A stretch of 64,000 nt of DNA from Bernardetia sp042180575 (GTDB lineage Bacteria; Bacteroidota; Bacteroidia; Cytophagales; Bernardetiaceae): the NCBI RefSeq assembly GCF_042180575.1, contig NZ_CP170094.1, positions 5,332,001-5,396,000 on the forward strand. Direction: 5' to 3'. The translations under genes and the position numbers were made by a program. This document shows positions 17,498 to 25,942 of this stretch, piece by piece (position 1 is the first letter of the stretch; each line of letters starts with the position of its first letter). The notes under the pieces were generated by a model that did not search any database, was not told where the DNA came from, and saw only the letters and a program-made list of their open reading frames with translations.

Positions 17498-17601
17498 ACT
17501 TAGGAATAATTACAAATTATGAATGTAATGCGCTGAATATCAATAATTTGTTGTTTTTAAATGAGTATGTTATTTAATTTCAATTCCTTAGTAGGAAAAA
17601 A

Positions 17602-17940
17602 TTATTTATTCAGTTCTTCCAAATATTCCATTGCTCTTCTAAGATGTGGAATTACGATTGTTCCTCCTACAAGATTAGCTATTGCCATTGCTTCAATGAT
17701 TTGTTCGTCTGAAATTCCTGCTTCTTTTGCTTTTCCTAAATGATATTTGATGCAATCATCACAACGCAAAACCATCGAACAAGTAAGCCCAATAAGTTCT
17801 TTTGTTTTGATGTCTAGTGTTCCCTCTGCATACGCATTAGTATCTAAATTGAAAATACGTTTTAATACTTTATTATCAGCAGCCATAATTTTTTCATTCA
17901 TTTTACTGCGATAGGCATTGAATTCTTCTACTTGATTCAT
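17602..17940 (-). CDS. AhpD-like carboxymuconolactone decarboxylase family protein
   Basis: 112 residues, cytoplasmic. The AhpD-type redox site is complete: Glu48, Cys60-x-x-Cys63 and His67 in LRCDDCIKYHLGKAKEAG, followed by the helix DEQIIEAMAIANLVGG. This arrangement is known from alkylhydroperoxidase-like CMD proteins, which form oligomers and reduce peroxides or act as thiol-disulfide enzymes. It is a stand-alone short CMD protein; the true gamma-carboxymuconolactone decarboxylases lack this Cys pair, so that older name should not be taken as the reaction. It is 43 bp downstream of the RicT-like gene on the same strand, so readthrough expression is possible. Confidence 0.88.
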   Translation of the reverse strand: MNQVEEFNAYRSKMNEKIMAADNKVLKRIFNLDTNAYAEGTLDIKTKELIGLTCSMVLRCDDCIKYHLGKAKEAGISDEQIIEAMAIANLVGGTIVIPHLRRAMEYLEELNK

Positions 17941-17983
17941 CTTTTTGATAGTGGTTATTTAATAGTCATTACTAGAAAATTAA

Positions 17984-19336
17984 TTAATTTTGATTATTTT
18001 TTGATTCCCCATTTTGTGTTTTTCTTTGTCTTAAAGGATTACCTTTTCTTTTTTTGCGTTTGTTTGCTTGATTTTGTTTGTTGCTTTCAAGAGTTGATGC
18101 TGAAGAGGTATTTACTTCTTCTGGTTTAGAAATTTTTTTTCGTGGTCTTCGTGTGCGAGTTCTTTTTTTGCGAACATTTTCTGTATGAGAAATTCCATTT
18201 TCAGCTTTTCGTCTTACATTTCTTTCAAACTCTTCGGCATCAATAATATGATTGTCTTGTAGTGTTGTGTCTAATGTTTCGCCTTCTGAAAGCCATTCAG
18301 ATGGTTTTAGTGAGGGAGGAAACTCTTTTTTTTCATTGAGTTTCAAGATTGTATTTACTTCTTCGATAGACAAAGCATACCACATATTCTCAGAGTTATA
18401 ACTAAACCACATTAGTTTTTTGAAAATATCTGTTTTTTGTAATTGTGCTTCGCCTTCTTGTGTACGCAAAAATTTTACTTCTGGAATGTCTTTAAGAGCA
18501 TCTAAATAAGTGTCCAATTCATAATTAAGACAACATTTTAATTTTCCACATTGCCCTGAAAGTTTGGATGTATTCAAAGAAAGATTTTGATAACGTGCAG
18601 CTGTTGTACTGACTGGTTTGAAGTCTGAAAGCCACGTTGAGCAGCAAAGTTCACGTCCACAAACACCAATTCCACCTACTCGGCTGGCTTCTTGTCGGAG
18701 GCTAATTTGTCGCATTTCGATACGAATTCTGAATTCTGCTGCCAACATTCGGATAAGTTCACGAAAATCTACCCTTGAATCTGCCGAATAATAAAAAGTT
18801 GCTTTTGTACAATCAGCTTGATATTCTACATCAGAGAGTTTCATTGCCAAATGAGTTTGGTTAATGATTTCTCGTGTTCGGTACATTGTTGGAAGCTCTC
18901 TATTTCTAGCTTCAATGAGCTTGTCCAAATCGTTTTGTGTAGCCTTTCTTTCAATATTACAAATACTCTCATCGTCCATTTTGATGCGTTTTTTTCGCAT
19001 TTGCAGACGCACAAGTTCGCCTTGTAAAGATATATGACCTACATGGAAACCTCTTTCTACTTCCAATGTTACAGCATCACCTGTAATTAAATGGATGTTA
19101 TTTATATTTCTACAAAAGGCTTTTCTGCCTCCTTTAAATTTTACTTCTACAATTTCAAATGGTTTTGTATCAGGGAGTTCCATTTGAGAAAGCCAATCAA
19201 ACGAATTTAGACGATTACAACCCGAAGTACCACAATTTCCATTGCTTTTACAGCCTTTTGGTTCTTCATTACTTTCGTTTTGTTCATTTTCTGTATCTAT
19301 TTTTTGTGCATTCGTTGCACATGAATTACAACTCAT
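17984..19336 (-). CDS. ricT: RicT/YaaT-like PSP1-domain protein
   Basis: 450 residues. The PSP1 core (about 60-300) carries the family Cys clusters GVCGRELCCSTWL (near 227) and GQCGKLKCCLNYE (near 265). In Bacillus, RicT with RicA and RicF carries iron-sulfur clusters and helps RNase Y-dependent RNA processing; the Bacteroidota homologues are less studied. Here the N-terminus adds another cysteine-rich stretch (Cys3, Cys6, then CKSNGNCGTSGC) and the C-terminus a long basic tail (about 390-450, rich in Lys, Arg and Asn, for example KKRTRTRRPRKK) that could bind RNA. The usual Bacteroidota neighbours (holB, gldH) are not next to it. The assignment to the family is firm; the cellular role is inferred. 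Confidence 0.88.
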   Translation of the reverse strand: MSCNSCATNAQKIDTENEQNESNEEPKGCKSNGNCGTSGCNRLNSFDWLSQMELPDTKPFEIVEVKFKGGRKAFCRNINNIHLITGDAVTLEVERGFHVGHISLQGELVRLQMRKKRIKMDDESICNIERKATQNDLDKLIEARNRELPTMYRTREIINQTHLAMKLSDVEYQADCTKATFYYSADSRVDFRELIRMLAAEFRIRIEMRQISLRQEASRVGGIGVCGRELCCSTWLSDFKPVSTTAARYQNLSLNTSKLSGQCGKLKCCLNYELDTYLDALKDIPEVKFLRTQEGEAQLQKTDIFKKLMWFSYNSENMWYALSIEEVNTILKLNEKKEFPPSLKPSEWLSEGETLDTTLQDNHIIDAEEFERNVRRKAENGISHTENVRKKRTRTRRPRKKISKPEEVNTSSASTLESNKQNQANKRKKRKGNPLRQRKTQNGESKNNQN

Positions 19337-19403
19337 TTTTATATATATTTTGACGCAAAGAAATAATTATTTTTTTGCGTGGAAATTCTTAGGAAAATTT
19401 TAC

Positions 19404-19439
19404 ATAACTGGTTCAAGCGTCGACGCTTGAACCAGTTAT
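19404..19439. repeat. 36-bp perfect palindrome
   Basis: The half-site ataactggttcaagcgtc is followed by its exact reverse complement, without a loop. It lies between the Nif3 and RicT genes, which are both on the minus strand. A shorter degenerate relative (aagcg, four bases, cgctt) lies on the other side of the Nif3 gene at 20325-20338. It could act as an extragenic palindromic repeat; it has no T-run, so it is a poor terminator. Confidence 0.85.
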
Positions 19440-19476
19440 ATTATATCAAAATTACAAATTTTTCCCTAATAATTTC

Positions 19477-20301
19477 TTAAAAATAATATTCTACTGGATT
19501 TGTATTCGTTTCACAAGCTATAATTTTTATATCAGAAAATTTTTCTTGAAGGAAATCAACTAATAAATCTTTCGTAAAAACTTCACTTTCATAGTGTCCA
19601 ATATCACAAATCACAATTTTATCTTCAGCATCAAAAAACTCGTGGTATTTGTAATCTCCTGTAATAAAAAAATCAGCTTGTTTTTTGAGAGCTTCTTTTA
19701 AAAGAAAACTTCCTGCACCACCACAGATAGCAATTTTTTTCACTTTTCTATCTTTGAAGTTTTTTAAGCTAGTATGTTTTATCAAAGGCAAATTCATTTT
19801 TGATTTGAGATTTGCTAGAAAAGCAGTGGCAGAAATGGCTTCTGATAATTCCCCAATCATTCCAGAGCCTACATTTTGAGTTTCATTATTTCCTTTATGA
19901 AAAATAGTAGGCTTGGGAGATAAAATTTGTGTATTAATAAGTCCTATTTTTTCGGCTATTTTAGCATTTACTCCATTTTGAACATTATCCAAATTAGTAT
20001 GAATGGCATAAATTCCGATTCCTTCTTGAATGGCTTTTATGACTGTTCTTTCGATATAATTTTTTCCTGTAAGGCTTTTTAAGCCTCTAAAAATAATAGG
20101 ATGATGTGCCACAATCAGATTGCAGTTTTTTGCTTTTGCTTCTTCTATAACGGATTCAATCGTATCTAAAGAAACCAAAATTCCTGTAATTTCTGTATTC
20201 GGATTTCCCACCAAAAGTCCAGAATTATCATACGATTCTTGAAAATTAAGGGGAGCAATAGATTCTAAGTAAGATGTAATTTGAGAAAAAGTATAAGTCA
20301 T
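19477..20301 (-). CDS. Nif3-like dinuclear metal center protein (YbgI/YqfO family)
   Basis: 274 residues, cytoplasmic. Metal-binding motifs are NLIVAHHPIIF (His66-His67), a central HTNLDNV (near 100) and the C-terminal ICDIGHYESEVF (near 240), as in the Nif3 family, which forms toroidal hexamers with two metal ions per subunit. The family is called GTP cyclohydrolase I type 2 in some databases, but the physiological reaction is unsettled. At 274 residues it is the short form; the PII-like insertion found in many Gram-positive and Bacteroidota members is absent. It has its own leader and is bracketed by palindromic elements, so it appears to be monocistronic. Confidence 0.92.
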   Translation of the reverse strand: MTYTFSQITSYLESIAPLNFQESYDNSGLLVGNPNTEITGILVSLDTIESVIEEAKAKNCNLIVAHHPIIFRGLKSLTGKNYIERTVIKAIQEGIGIYAIHTNLDNVQNGVNAKIAEKIGLINTQILSPKPTIFHKGNNETQNVGSGMIGELSEAISATAFLANLKSKMNLPLIKHTSLKNFKDRKVKKIAICGGAGSFLLKEALKKQADFFITGDYKYHEFFDAEDKIVICDIGHYESEVFTKDLLVDFLQEKFSDIKIIACETNTNPVEYYF

Positions 20302-20324
20302 TGTTTTATTTTTATATTAAAATT

Positions 20325-20338
20325 CAAGCGAAGACGCT
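20325..20338. repeat. Degenerate copy of the aagcg/cgctt palindrome
   Basis: aagcg, the spacer aaga, then cgctt, preceded by ttc as in the 36-bp palindrome at 19404. It sits just upstream of the Nif3 start. It is too short to be certain of common origin. Confidence 0.4.
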
Positions 20339-20473
20339 TAGATTAGTCGTTTCATTTTTGCCTAAAATACAAACATAAAAAATAATTCTACCATTTTATT
20401 AAGAAAAATAGTAACTTTAAAATTCATTTCAATCAACTGTATTCCTACCCAACCGTTTAAAAAAAATATTGCT

Positions 20474-21877
20474 GTGATAGATAGAATTAATAAAGTAGAA
20501 TCGCTCAAACAATCTCCTCTTTTTACTTCCCTTCCTCAAGAAGCATTAGAAAAAATAGCTGCAAAAGCAAAAATGCGTCAGTTTTTTCCTGATGAAACGG
20601 TTGTTTGGCAAGGAAAGGCAAGTGATAGTTTGTATTTGATTATCAACGGAATTGTGGCAGTAAAGAAAATTATTGCAAGTGGAAAAGAACAAATTTTTGC
20701 TTATCTAATGGCAGGAAATACCTTTGGAGAAGTAGGAATATTAGAAAATCAACCTCGTTCGGCTACCGTTTCGGCATTGAGTGATGTTGATGTATTGGTT
20801 ATTCAGCGAGATGATTTTATACAGATGATGTACGATTATCCTCAAATCGGAATTGGTCTTTGTAAAATGTTAGGGAAATATTTGGTAGAATCAAATCGAA
20901 GACAGACAAGAGCATCAAAAAAGGCTCGTTTGATTTTGGTTTTTAGTCTTACACCAAACGCAGGAGGAACGAATATTGGAAACTCTTTGGCTCGTATTTT
21001 ACACGCACAGACCAAACAAACAACCGTTTATACAGAATATCCAACACCTCAAAATTTGATTTCGGATTTGAATATTCGTAAAAGAGCAAAGATTTACAAA
21101 CATACAGCAGGATATGATATTTTGCTTTCTCAAGATGAAAATACAGATTTACCTCTTTCTGCTCGTCTGACTTTGTTTTTAGATACAATGATGTCAGATT
21201 ATGAAAATATTATTATTACCCTAAAAAATCAAACTTATATTGATGAGAATTTGGCAATGCTACTGGAGTTTGTCAATCAGATTATTATTGTTTCCCCACC
21301 GTTGGAGGAAGCAATGCATGTTGTCCCAAAACTACAAAAACAAATTCGTGACCATGTGCGAAGTGATGAGGCTACCATTTTTACTATTATCAATCGTTGT
21401 AGTCCAGAACACGAGAAAACAAAAATTAAAGGAGGTTCAGATTTTGATGTTCCTTATATTCCAGATTTGCCTTTACTTGTAGATTCGGAAGACGCAAACT
21501 ATAAAATTCCTCGTCCGATAGAAGAAATGCTAGGTTCGATTATAGACCGTTTGGAACGAACACATCAAATAGGCGTTTTTATTCCTTCTACTATCTCAGT
21601 TGATAAACCGATTGATACAACTAAGTATGTCGAACAAACACTCAAATTTTTGGCAGAACGTTTTGGAGGAGCAACAAGCAAAGAAGCAAAAGGCGTTTGG
21701 AATAGCGAAAAAGCAGGTTTGGTAGATGAAAAAGTGTATGTTGTTCATACCTATGTTACTCAAAAAGACATGAATAAATACCTTGACGAAGTAGTAGATT
21801 ATATCAAAATGCTAAAAGTAGAACTGCAACAAGAAGCAATGGCTTTAGAAATTGATAAGAAAATGACGATTATTTAA
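20474..21877 (+). CDS. Cyclic-nucleotide-binding domain fused to MinD/CpaE-like P-loop domain
   Basis: 467 residues. The start is GTG at 20474 (no in-frame ATG is available nearby upstream), giving MIDRINKVESL. Residues about 15-130 are a cNMP-binding domain with the phosphate-binding cassette FGEVGILENQPRSATV (Arg95). A second domain begins near 153 with ILVFSLTPNAGGTNIGNSLA, which resembles the deviant Walker A of MinD/CpaE-like ATPases but lacks the expected lysines, so ATP hydrolysis is doubtful. Later parts (VNQIIIVSPP, then FTIINRCSP) fit the same fold. No DNA-binding helix-turn-helix is present, so this is not a Crp-type regulator. It may be a cNMP-responsive localisation or switch protein, possibly linked to surface-patch-related esterase systems, but no partner gene is adjacent. 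Confidence 0.8.
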   Translation: MIDRINKVESLKQSPLFTSLPQEALEKIAAKAKMRQFFPDETVVWQGKASDSLYLIINGIVAVKKIIASGKEQIFAYLMAGNTFGEVGILENQPRSATVSALSDVDVLVIQRDDFIQMMYDYPQIGIGLCKMLGKYLVESNRRQTRASKKARLILVFSLTPNAGGTNIGNSLARILHAQTKQTTVYTEYPTPQNLISDLNIRKRAKIYKHTAGYDILLSQDENTDLPLSARLTLFLDTMMSDYENIIITLKNQTYIDENLAMLLEFVNQIIIVSPPLEEAMHVVPKLQKQIRDHVRSDEATIFTIINRCSPEHEKTKIKGGSDFDVPYIPDLPLLVDSEDANYKIPRPIEEMLGSIIDRLERTHQIGVFIPSTISVDKPIDTTKYVEQTLKFLAERFGGATSKEAKGVWNSEKAGLVDEKVYVVHTYVTQKDMNKYLDEVVDYIKMLKVELQQEAMALEIDKKMTII

Positions 21878-22301
21878 TTTTTTATCAATTACGGATTATA
21901 AGTCAGCGTAGCTAATTAAAAATTATGATTACCATTTAGCTCTTATCAGTATTTTTACCATTTATTTTTTTTATGTTCCTTGCCATTGTTGGTGGGGACA
22001 CCATAGCCGTAAGGTTAAAATTTTAGTTGTCTTTCTGTTCCGTAGGAACTTTATATTGGTAGTAAAAATAAGAAAGAAAGAGTGTATTTTGTTCCGTTAG
22101 GAACTACATATTGGTAGGTTTCAAAATTTTTAATACAAAATGCGACCAATATACAACTCCTACGGAGTAAATGATTTTTAACTTTTCTGTTTTTATCTAC
22201 CAATATGAAACTCCTAACGGAGTAGAGGGCAAAATTTCTCAATAGCCTTACGGCTGTGGTGTTCTTACCAACAAATATTATTACCATATCATTAAACTCC
22301 C
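21878..22301. other. Intergenic region filled by a nested inverted-repeat element
   Basis: This 424-bp gap between two plus-strand genes holds no coding frame or RNA gene that I can support. Its right two-thirds is the inverted-repeat element at 21987-22273; the left part is plain A+T-rich sequence. Confidence 0.7.
21987..22273. repeat. MITE-like nested inverted-repeat element (about 287 bp)
   Basis: The outer arms are tgttggtggggacaccatag and, at the right end, an imperfect reverse complement ending in cttaccaaca; both arms contain the agccgtaagg / ccttacggct block. Inside are four copies of a shorter unit: gttccgtaggaact...attggtag at 22037-22062 and 22091-22117, and its inverse accaatat...ctccta(a)cggagt at 22144-22168 and 22197-22225. 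The whole can fold into one long hairpin. No transposase is present, so it would need to be mobilised in trans. Confidence 0.8.
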
Positions 22302-23840
22302 ATGAAAAAGCTCATTTTATTTTTTTGCCTACAATTTTGTTTTATTTCTGTTGCTTTTGCTCAAAATAATCAAGAAACTATATCTTTTCAAGCCTTACAA
22401 GATGATGCAGAGTTACTTTGGAATGCGCTCAATGAATTGCATCCAGCCTTGTACAAATACAATGATACAATGGCTTTAGAAGAGAAATATCAAAAATTAC
22501 TAACTGATTTTTCAGAGGATAAAACAGCAGAAGAAACGCTTTTACTTTTTTCAGAATTTACGGCTGCTATAAAATGTGGACATACAGGCATTAATCCATT
22601 CAATCAAGAAAATAAAATTATTGATACGCTTTATAATCAAAAAAAGCTATTGCCTTTTACGTTTAAGATTATAGAAAATCAATGGGTTGTTTATAAATCT
22701 GTTTCGGATAAGCTCAAAAAAGGTGATGTAATTGTGTCTATAAACGGTAATTCTTCGGATATTATTTTTCAGAATATTACTAAATACATCAAAACGGATG
22801 GAGATAGACAAATCAAAAAATTAAAAGATGTAGAATTAACATTGACTTCAAAATATGAATATTTTGATTATTACTTTCCTTTGCTTTATAAACTAGAAAA
22901 TGAAATAAAAGTAGAAGTAAAAAAGAATGGAAAAGAAACAACTGAAACAATGACTATTGAGCTTCTAAAAAAAGAGGAACGAAAAGATGAATTTGAAAAG
23001 TATTTTCCTTTGCTGACACAAAATTATGATGATTTGTGGAGTTTTAAACTAAATACTAAATATGCCTATTTGGAATTAGGAACATTTCAGACAGAAAAAC
23101 TTTCTTATGACTGGAAAAGGTATCTAAATGATGCTTTTTATCAAATCAACAAACAGAAAATTCCTCATCTGATTATAGATGTCAGAGGAAATGAAGGAGG
23201 AAACAAAGAAGTAACCCAGTTTTTAATGGGAAAAATAGCAAATAAAGATTGGAAACCTGTTTTTAAAAAATCATATGTCGCTTATAATGAAGTAAATGAC
23301 AGCTTGCAAATTCATTTGACTACTTCGAATAAGAAAAATTATAAGTCATCTAGTTGGACAAAACGCTGGAATGAAAATTATAGAGTTTTGAAAGGTACAC
23401 CTGATGAACCTAAAATTATTCTTTCAAAACTAACAGCTTATAAAGGAAAAATTTATTTGTTAATAGATGGAAAAGTGAGTGCAGATGCTTTTGAGTTAGT
23501 AGAAAATTGTAAGAAAAATAACTTTGCTACACTTATCGGAACGACTACTGGAGGAACAAAAAAAGGGTTTACAGCAGAACGATTTTTTGTACTCAATCTT
23601 CCTAATTCGAATATACAAATTGATATTCCTTTGGTTGGTAAATACCCAATATACAAGCTAGAAGATGAAGGAATTGAGCCAAATGTTGAAGAAAAAGAAA
23701 CTTTAGGTGACTTTATTGCACGAAAAGATAAAGCTCTTGATAAAGCAAAAAAAATTATAGAGCAAACAGAAAAAGGCAAGAAAGAAGTAGAAGAAACTGA
23801 AAGTGAAGAAAATGAAGAAAGTGAAGAAAATCAAAAGTAG
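22302..23840 (+). CDS. Secreted S41-family (C-terminal processing-like) serine peptidase
   Basis: 512 residues with a signal peptide (about 21 residues, ending VAFAQ). The middle has a PDZ-like stretch (KKGDVIVSINGNSSD) and the S41 catalytic fold follows: IIDVRGNEGGN near 291, then the nucleophile region LLIDGKVSADAFELVE (serine near 392) and TLIGTTTGGTKKGF. Members cleave proteins near C-termini or act on misfolded periplasmic proteins. The final 40 residues are highly charged and end in a Glu-rich tail (EESEENEESEENQK in part), unusual for the family and possibly a spacer. It starts 28 bp after the inverted-repeat element and has no obvious operon partner; the following gene begins 103 bp later. 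Confidence 0.85.
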   Translation: MKKLILFFCLQFCFISVAFAQNNQETISFQALQDDAELLWNALNELHPALYKYNDTMALEEKYQKLLTDFSEDKTAEETLLLFSEFTAAIKCGHTGINPFNQENKIIDTLYNQKKLLPFTFKIIENQWVVYKSVSDKLKKGDVIVSINGNSSDIIFQNITKYIKTDGDRQIKKLKDVELTLTSKYEYFDYYFPLLYKLENEIKVEVKKNGKETTETMTIELLKKEERKDEFEKYFPLLTQNYDDLWSFKLNTKYAYLELGTFQTEKLSYDWKRYLNDAFYQINKQKIPHLIIDVRGNEGGNKEVTQFLMGKIANKDWKPVFKKSYVAYNEVNDSLQIHLTTSNKKNYKSSSWTKRWNENYRVLKGTPDEPKIILSKLTAYKGKIYLLIDGKVSADAFELVENCKKNNFATLIGTTTGGTKKGFTAERFFVLNLPNSNIQIDIPLVGKYPIYKLEDEGIEPNVEEKETLGDFIARKDKALDKAKKIIEQTEKGKKEVEETESEENEESEENQK

Positions 23841-23943
23841 TGTCTTATTCCTTAATCAATAAATATCATTACTAAAAGATGTTATTTTTGAAAAGTATTT
23901 GGTAGATTGCACAAAAATTTTGTTAATCCCTATATCAACTGCT

Positions 23944-25680
23944 ATGTCAAACTATTACTACCAAACAACACTACTTTTTTTAGTTTCTTTTTTCTTTCTG
24001 ATTATCAATCCGTTAGTTGCACAAAACCAAGATAATCAAAACTCAAATATAGACTTTGGAACTCTTACAGGAAGTGTACAAACTGATTTTAGATATTATG
24101 TAGAAGATTCTATTATTGGGGCAGCCGTTCCTTTAGAAAAAATAGGCTTCAATAATTATTTTACTCTTAATTATGAGCGTGGAAATTTTCGTGCAGGAGT
24201 TCGTTATGAAACCTATTTACCAGCACTTTTGGGCTATCCTTCAAGTATGCGAGGAACAGGAATTGCGAGGCGTTATATGGGTTATACTTTGAAAGGACTA
24301 GATGTAACTGTCGGAAATTTGTATGAGCAGTTTGGAAGTGGAATGATTTTGAGAGCGCAAGAAGATCGTTTTATTGGTATTGATAATTCTATTGATGGAC
24401 TTCGTGTAAAATATGATTTTAATGGAAAAGCTAGAGCAACTGGAATTATTGGAAGGCAAAGAAATGGTTTTACGATTGATGAAACAAACTCTTTTGGAAA
24501 GCAAAACCGACTTAGTGCTGGTGTCGTGAGAGGATTAGATTTAGAGCTTTATTTACACGAAATTTTCAAACCAAAACTTACCGAAGAAGAGAAAGAGAGT
24601 CAAACACCTATTTTGAATCCTTTATCTGTTACTTTATCAGGAAGTTTTGTCAGTAAATACGAAGATTATTTAGGAACGATTGAGTATATCAATAGAAATG
24701 TAGATGCCTATTCAGGCAGATTATTTCTTAATAAAGGAGGTTTTTCTACGAATGTAGAGTATGTGTATAAGGCTTCTGACCCTTCAAAAGTAAATAGTTA
24801 TATAGATAAAACAGGAACAGGTTTTTTGATGAATATGCAATATTCTCGTCCAAGATTAGGATTTTCTGTTTCTGCAAAACGCATCGATAATTTAGATTTT
24901 CGTTCGGAAAGAACAGCGATTGATAATGTCTATTATATCAATTTTGTTCCTGCAAATACCAAACAACATACTTATCGATTGCTTACACTGTATCCGTATG
25001 CTGTTCAGATGCTAGGAGAATGGGGTTTTCAGTCAGAACTTATTTATTCATTGAAACGAGGTTCTAAGTTAGGTGGGAAGTATGGTACAAGTATTTCATT
25101 AAACTTTGCCACAGCTAGAAACTTAGATAAAAAAGAAGTAGCAACAGATGAAGGATACACAGCCGAGTTTTTTGCTATAGGTGGCCGAACTTATTATCAA
25201 GATTTTAATATAGAAATTAATAGAAAACTATCTAAAAAATGGAAAGCTATTTTCACTTATGCGTATTTAGAATATGATAAAGACCAAATTGAAGGAAGAA
25301 CAGGGTTTGGACTTGTAAAATCGCATACTGTTGTGGCTGATGTTCAGTACAAACACAGTTCAAAATTAGCTTTCCGTTCTGAGGTTCAACATTTAGCTAC
25401 CGAACAGGATTTTGGAAACTGGGTGTATGGACTTTTAGAAACAACTATAAAATCAAATTTTTCTTTCTATTTGTCTAATGAAATGAATTATGTAGGAACA
25501 GGAGCAGGAAAACCAAAAGCAAAACATTATTATGATTTTGGAGCAAGTTATGTAAAAGGAGCATCTCGTTTTGGACTTAGTTATGGAAGACAGCGTGCTG
25601 GTCTGTTATGTGTAGGTGGAATCTGCCGTATTGTTCCTGCTTCAAGTGGTCTTAGTTTTTCTTTGACAAGTACATTCTAA
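23944..25680 (+). CDS. DUF6029 family outer-membrane protein
   Basis: 578 residues from ATG 23944, which directly precedes a good signal peptide (SNYYYQTTLLFLVSFFFL, cleavage after LVAQ). A longer frame from a TTG at 23899 would put 15 unlikely residues in front. The mature protein is beta-strand-rich with repeated aromatic pairs, for example GSVQTDFRYY near the start and GLSFSLTSTF at the end, consistent with an outer-membrane barrel. The blocks NLYEQFGSGMILRAQEDR and GIDNSIDGLRVKY are those I associate with DUF6029. The function of this family is not known. It may share a transcript with the upstream S41 peptidase gene. Confidence 0.8.
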   Translation: MSNYYYQTTLLFLVSFFFLIINPLVAQNQDNQNSNIDFGTLTGSVQTDFRYYVEDSIIGAAVPLEKIGFNNYFTLNYERGNFRAGVRYETYLPALLGYPSSMRGTGIARRYMGYTLKGLDVTVGNLYEQFGSGMILRAQEDRFIGIDNSIDGLRVKYDFNGKARATGIIGRQRNGFTIDETNSFGKQNRLSAGVVRGLDLELYLHEIFKPKLTEEEKESQTPILNPLSVTLSGSFVSKYEDYLGTIEYINRNVDAYSGRLFLNKGGFSTNVEYVYKASDPSKVNSYIDKTGTGFLMNMQYSRPRLGFSVSAKRIDNLDFRSERTAIDNVYYINFVPANTKQHTYRLLTLYPYAVQMLGEWGFQSELIYSLKRGSKLGGKYGTSISLNFATARNLDKKEVATDEGYTAEFFAIGGRTYYQDFNIEINRKLSKKWKAIFTYAYLEYDKDQIEGRTGFGLVKSHTVVADVQYKHSSKLAFRSEVQHLATEQDFGNWVYGLLETTIKSNFSFYLSNEMNYVGTGAGKPKAKHYYDFGASYVKGASRFGLSYGRQRAGLLCVGGICRIVPASSGLSFSLTSTF

Positions 25681-25740
25681 ATTGTTTATTTATAGGGCTT
25701 TGGCAAATGATTTTTTTATCAGAAGAATATTTTGTTTATG

Positions 25741-25805
25741 TCGGTCTGCTCTAACGAGACTGACCTTATCTCATCACTTAGGTCAGCCCGATAGGGCAGT
25801 ACCGA
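25741..25805. repeat. Imperfect inverted repeat (REP-like)
   Basis: Arms tcggtctgctctaacgag...gactgacc (25741-25765) and ggtcagcccgatagggcagt...accga (25781-25805) pair imperfectly over about 25 bp with a 15-nt loop. It is more G+C-rich than its surroundings. It lies between the DUF6029 gene and the terminator-like hairpin. Confidence 0.6.
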
Positions 25806-25873
25806 AGGAATAATCAAAATAAAATTTGGTAAGCGATTAGTTGCACGAAAGTCTTAATTCAGAATACAATTTT

Positions 25874-25923
25874 AGTATTCCTCAAAATTATAATTAAATT
25901 CATAATTTTGGGGAATATTTTTT
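25874..25923 (+). terminator. Long hairpin terminator upstream of the glycosyltransferase gene
   Basis: An 18-bp stem starting agtattcctcaaaattat, with one G-T pair, closes a 10-nt loop and is followed by five T. It lies 194 bp after the DUF6029 stop and only 20 bp before the glycosyltransferase start, so it could also act on that gene's leader. Confidence 0.65.
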
Positions 25924-25942
25924 ATACAAAAAAATAAAATAA

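Noticed and set aside
23899..23943. TTG-initiated extension of the DUF6029 gene
   Set aside because: A normal ATG at 23944 directly precedes a complete signal peptide; the extension would displace it inward.
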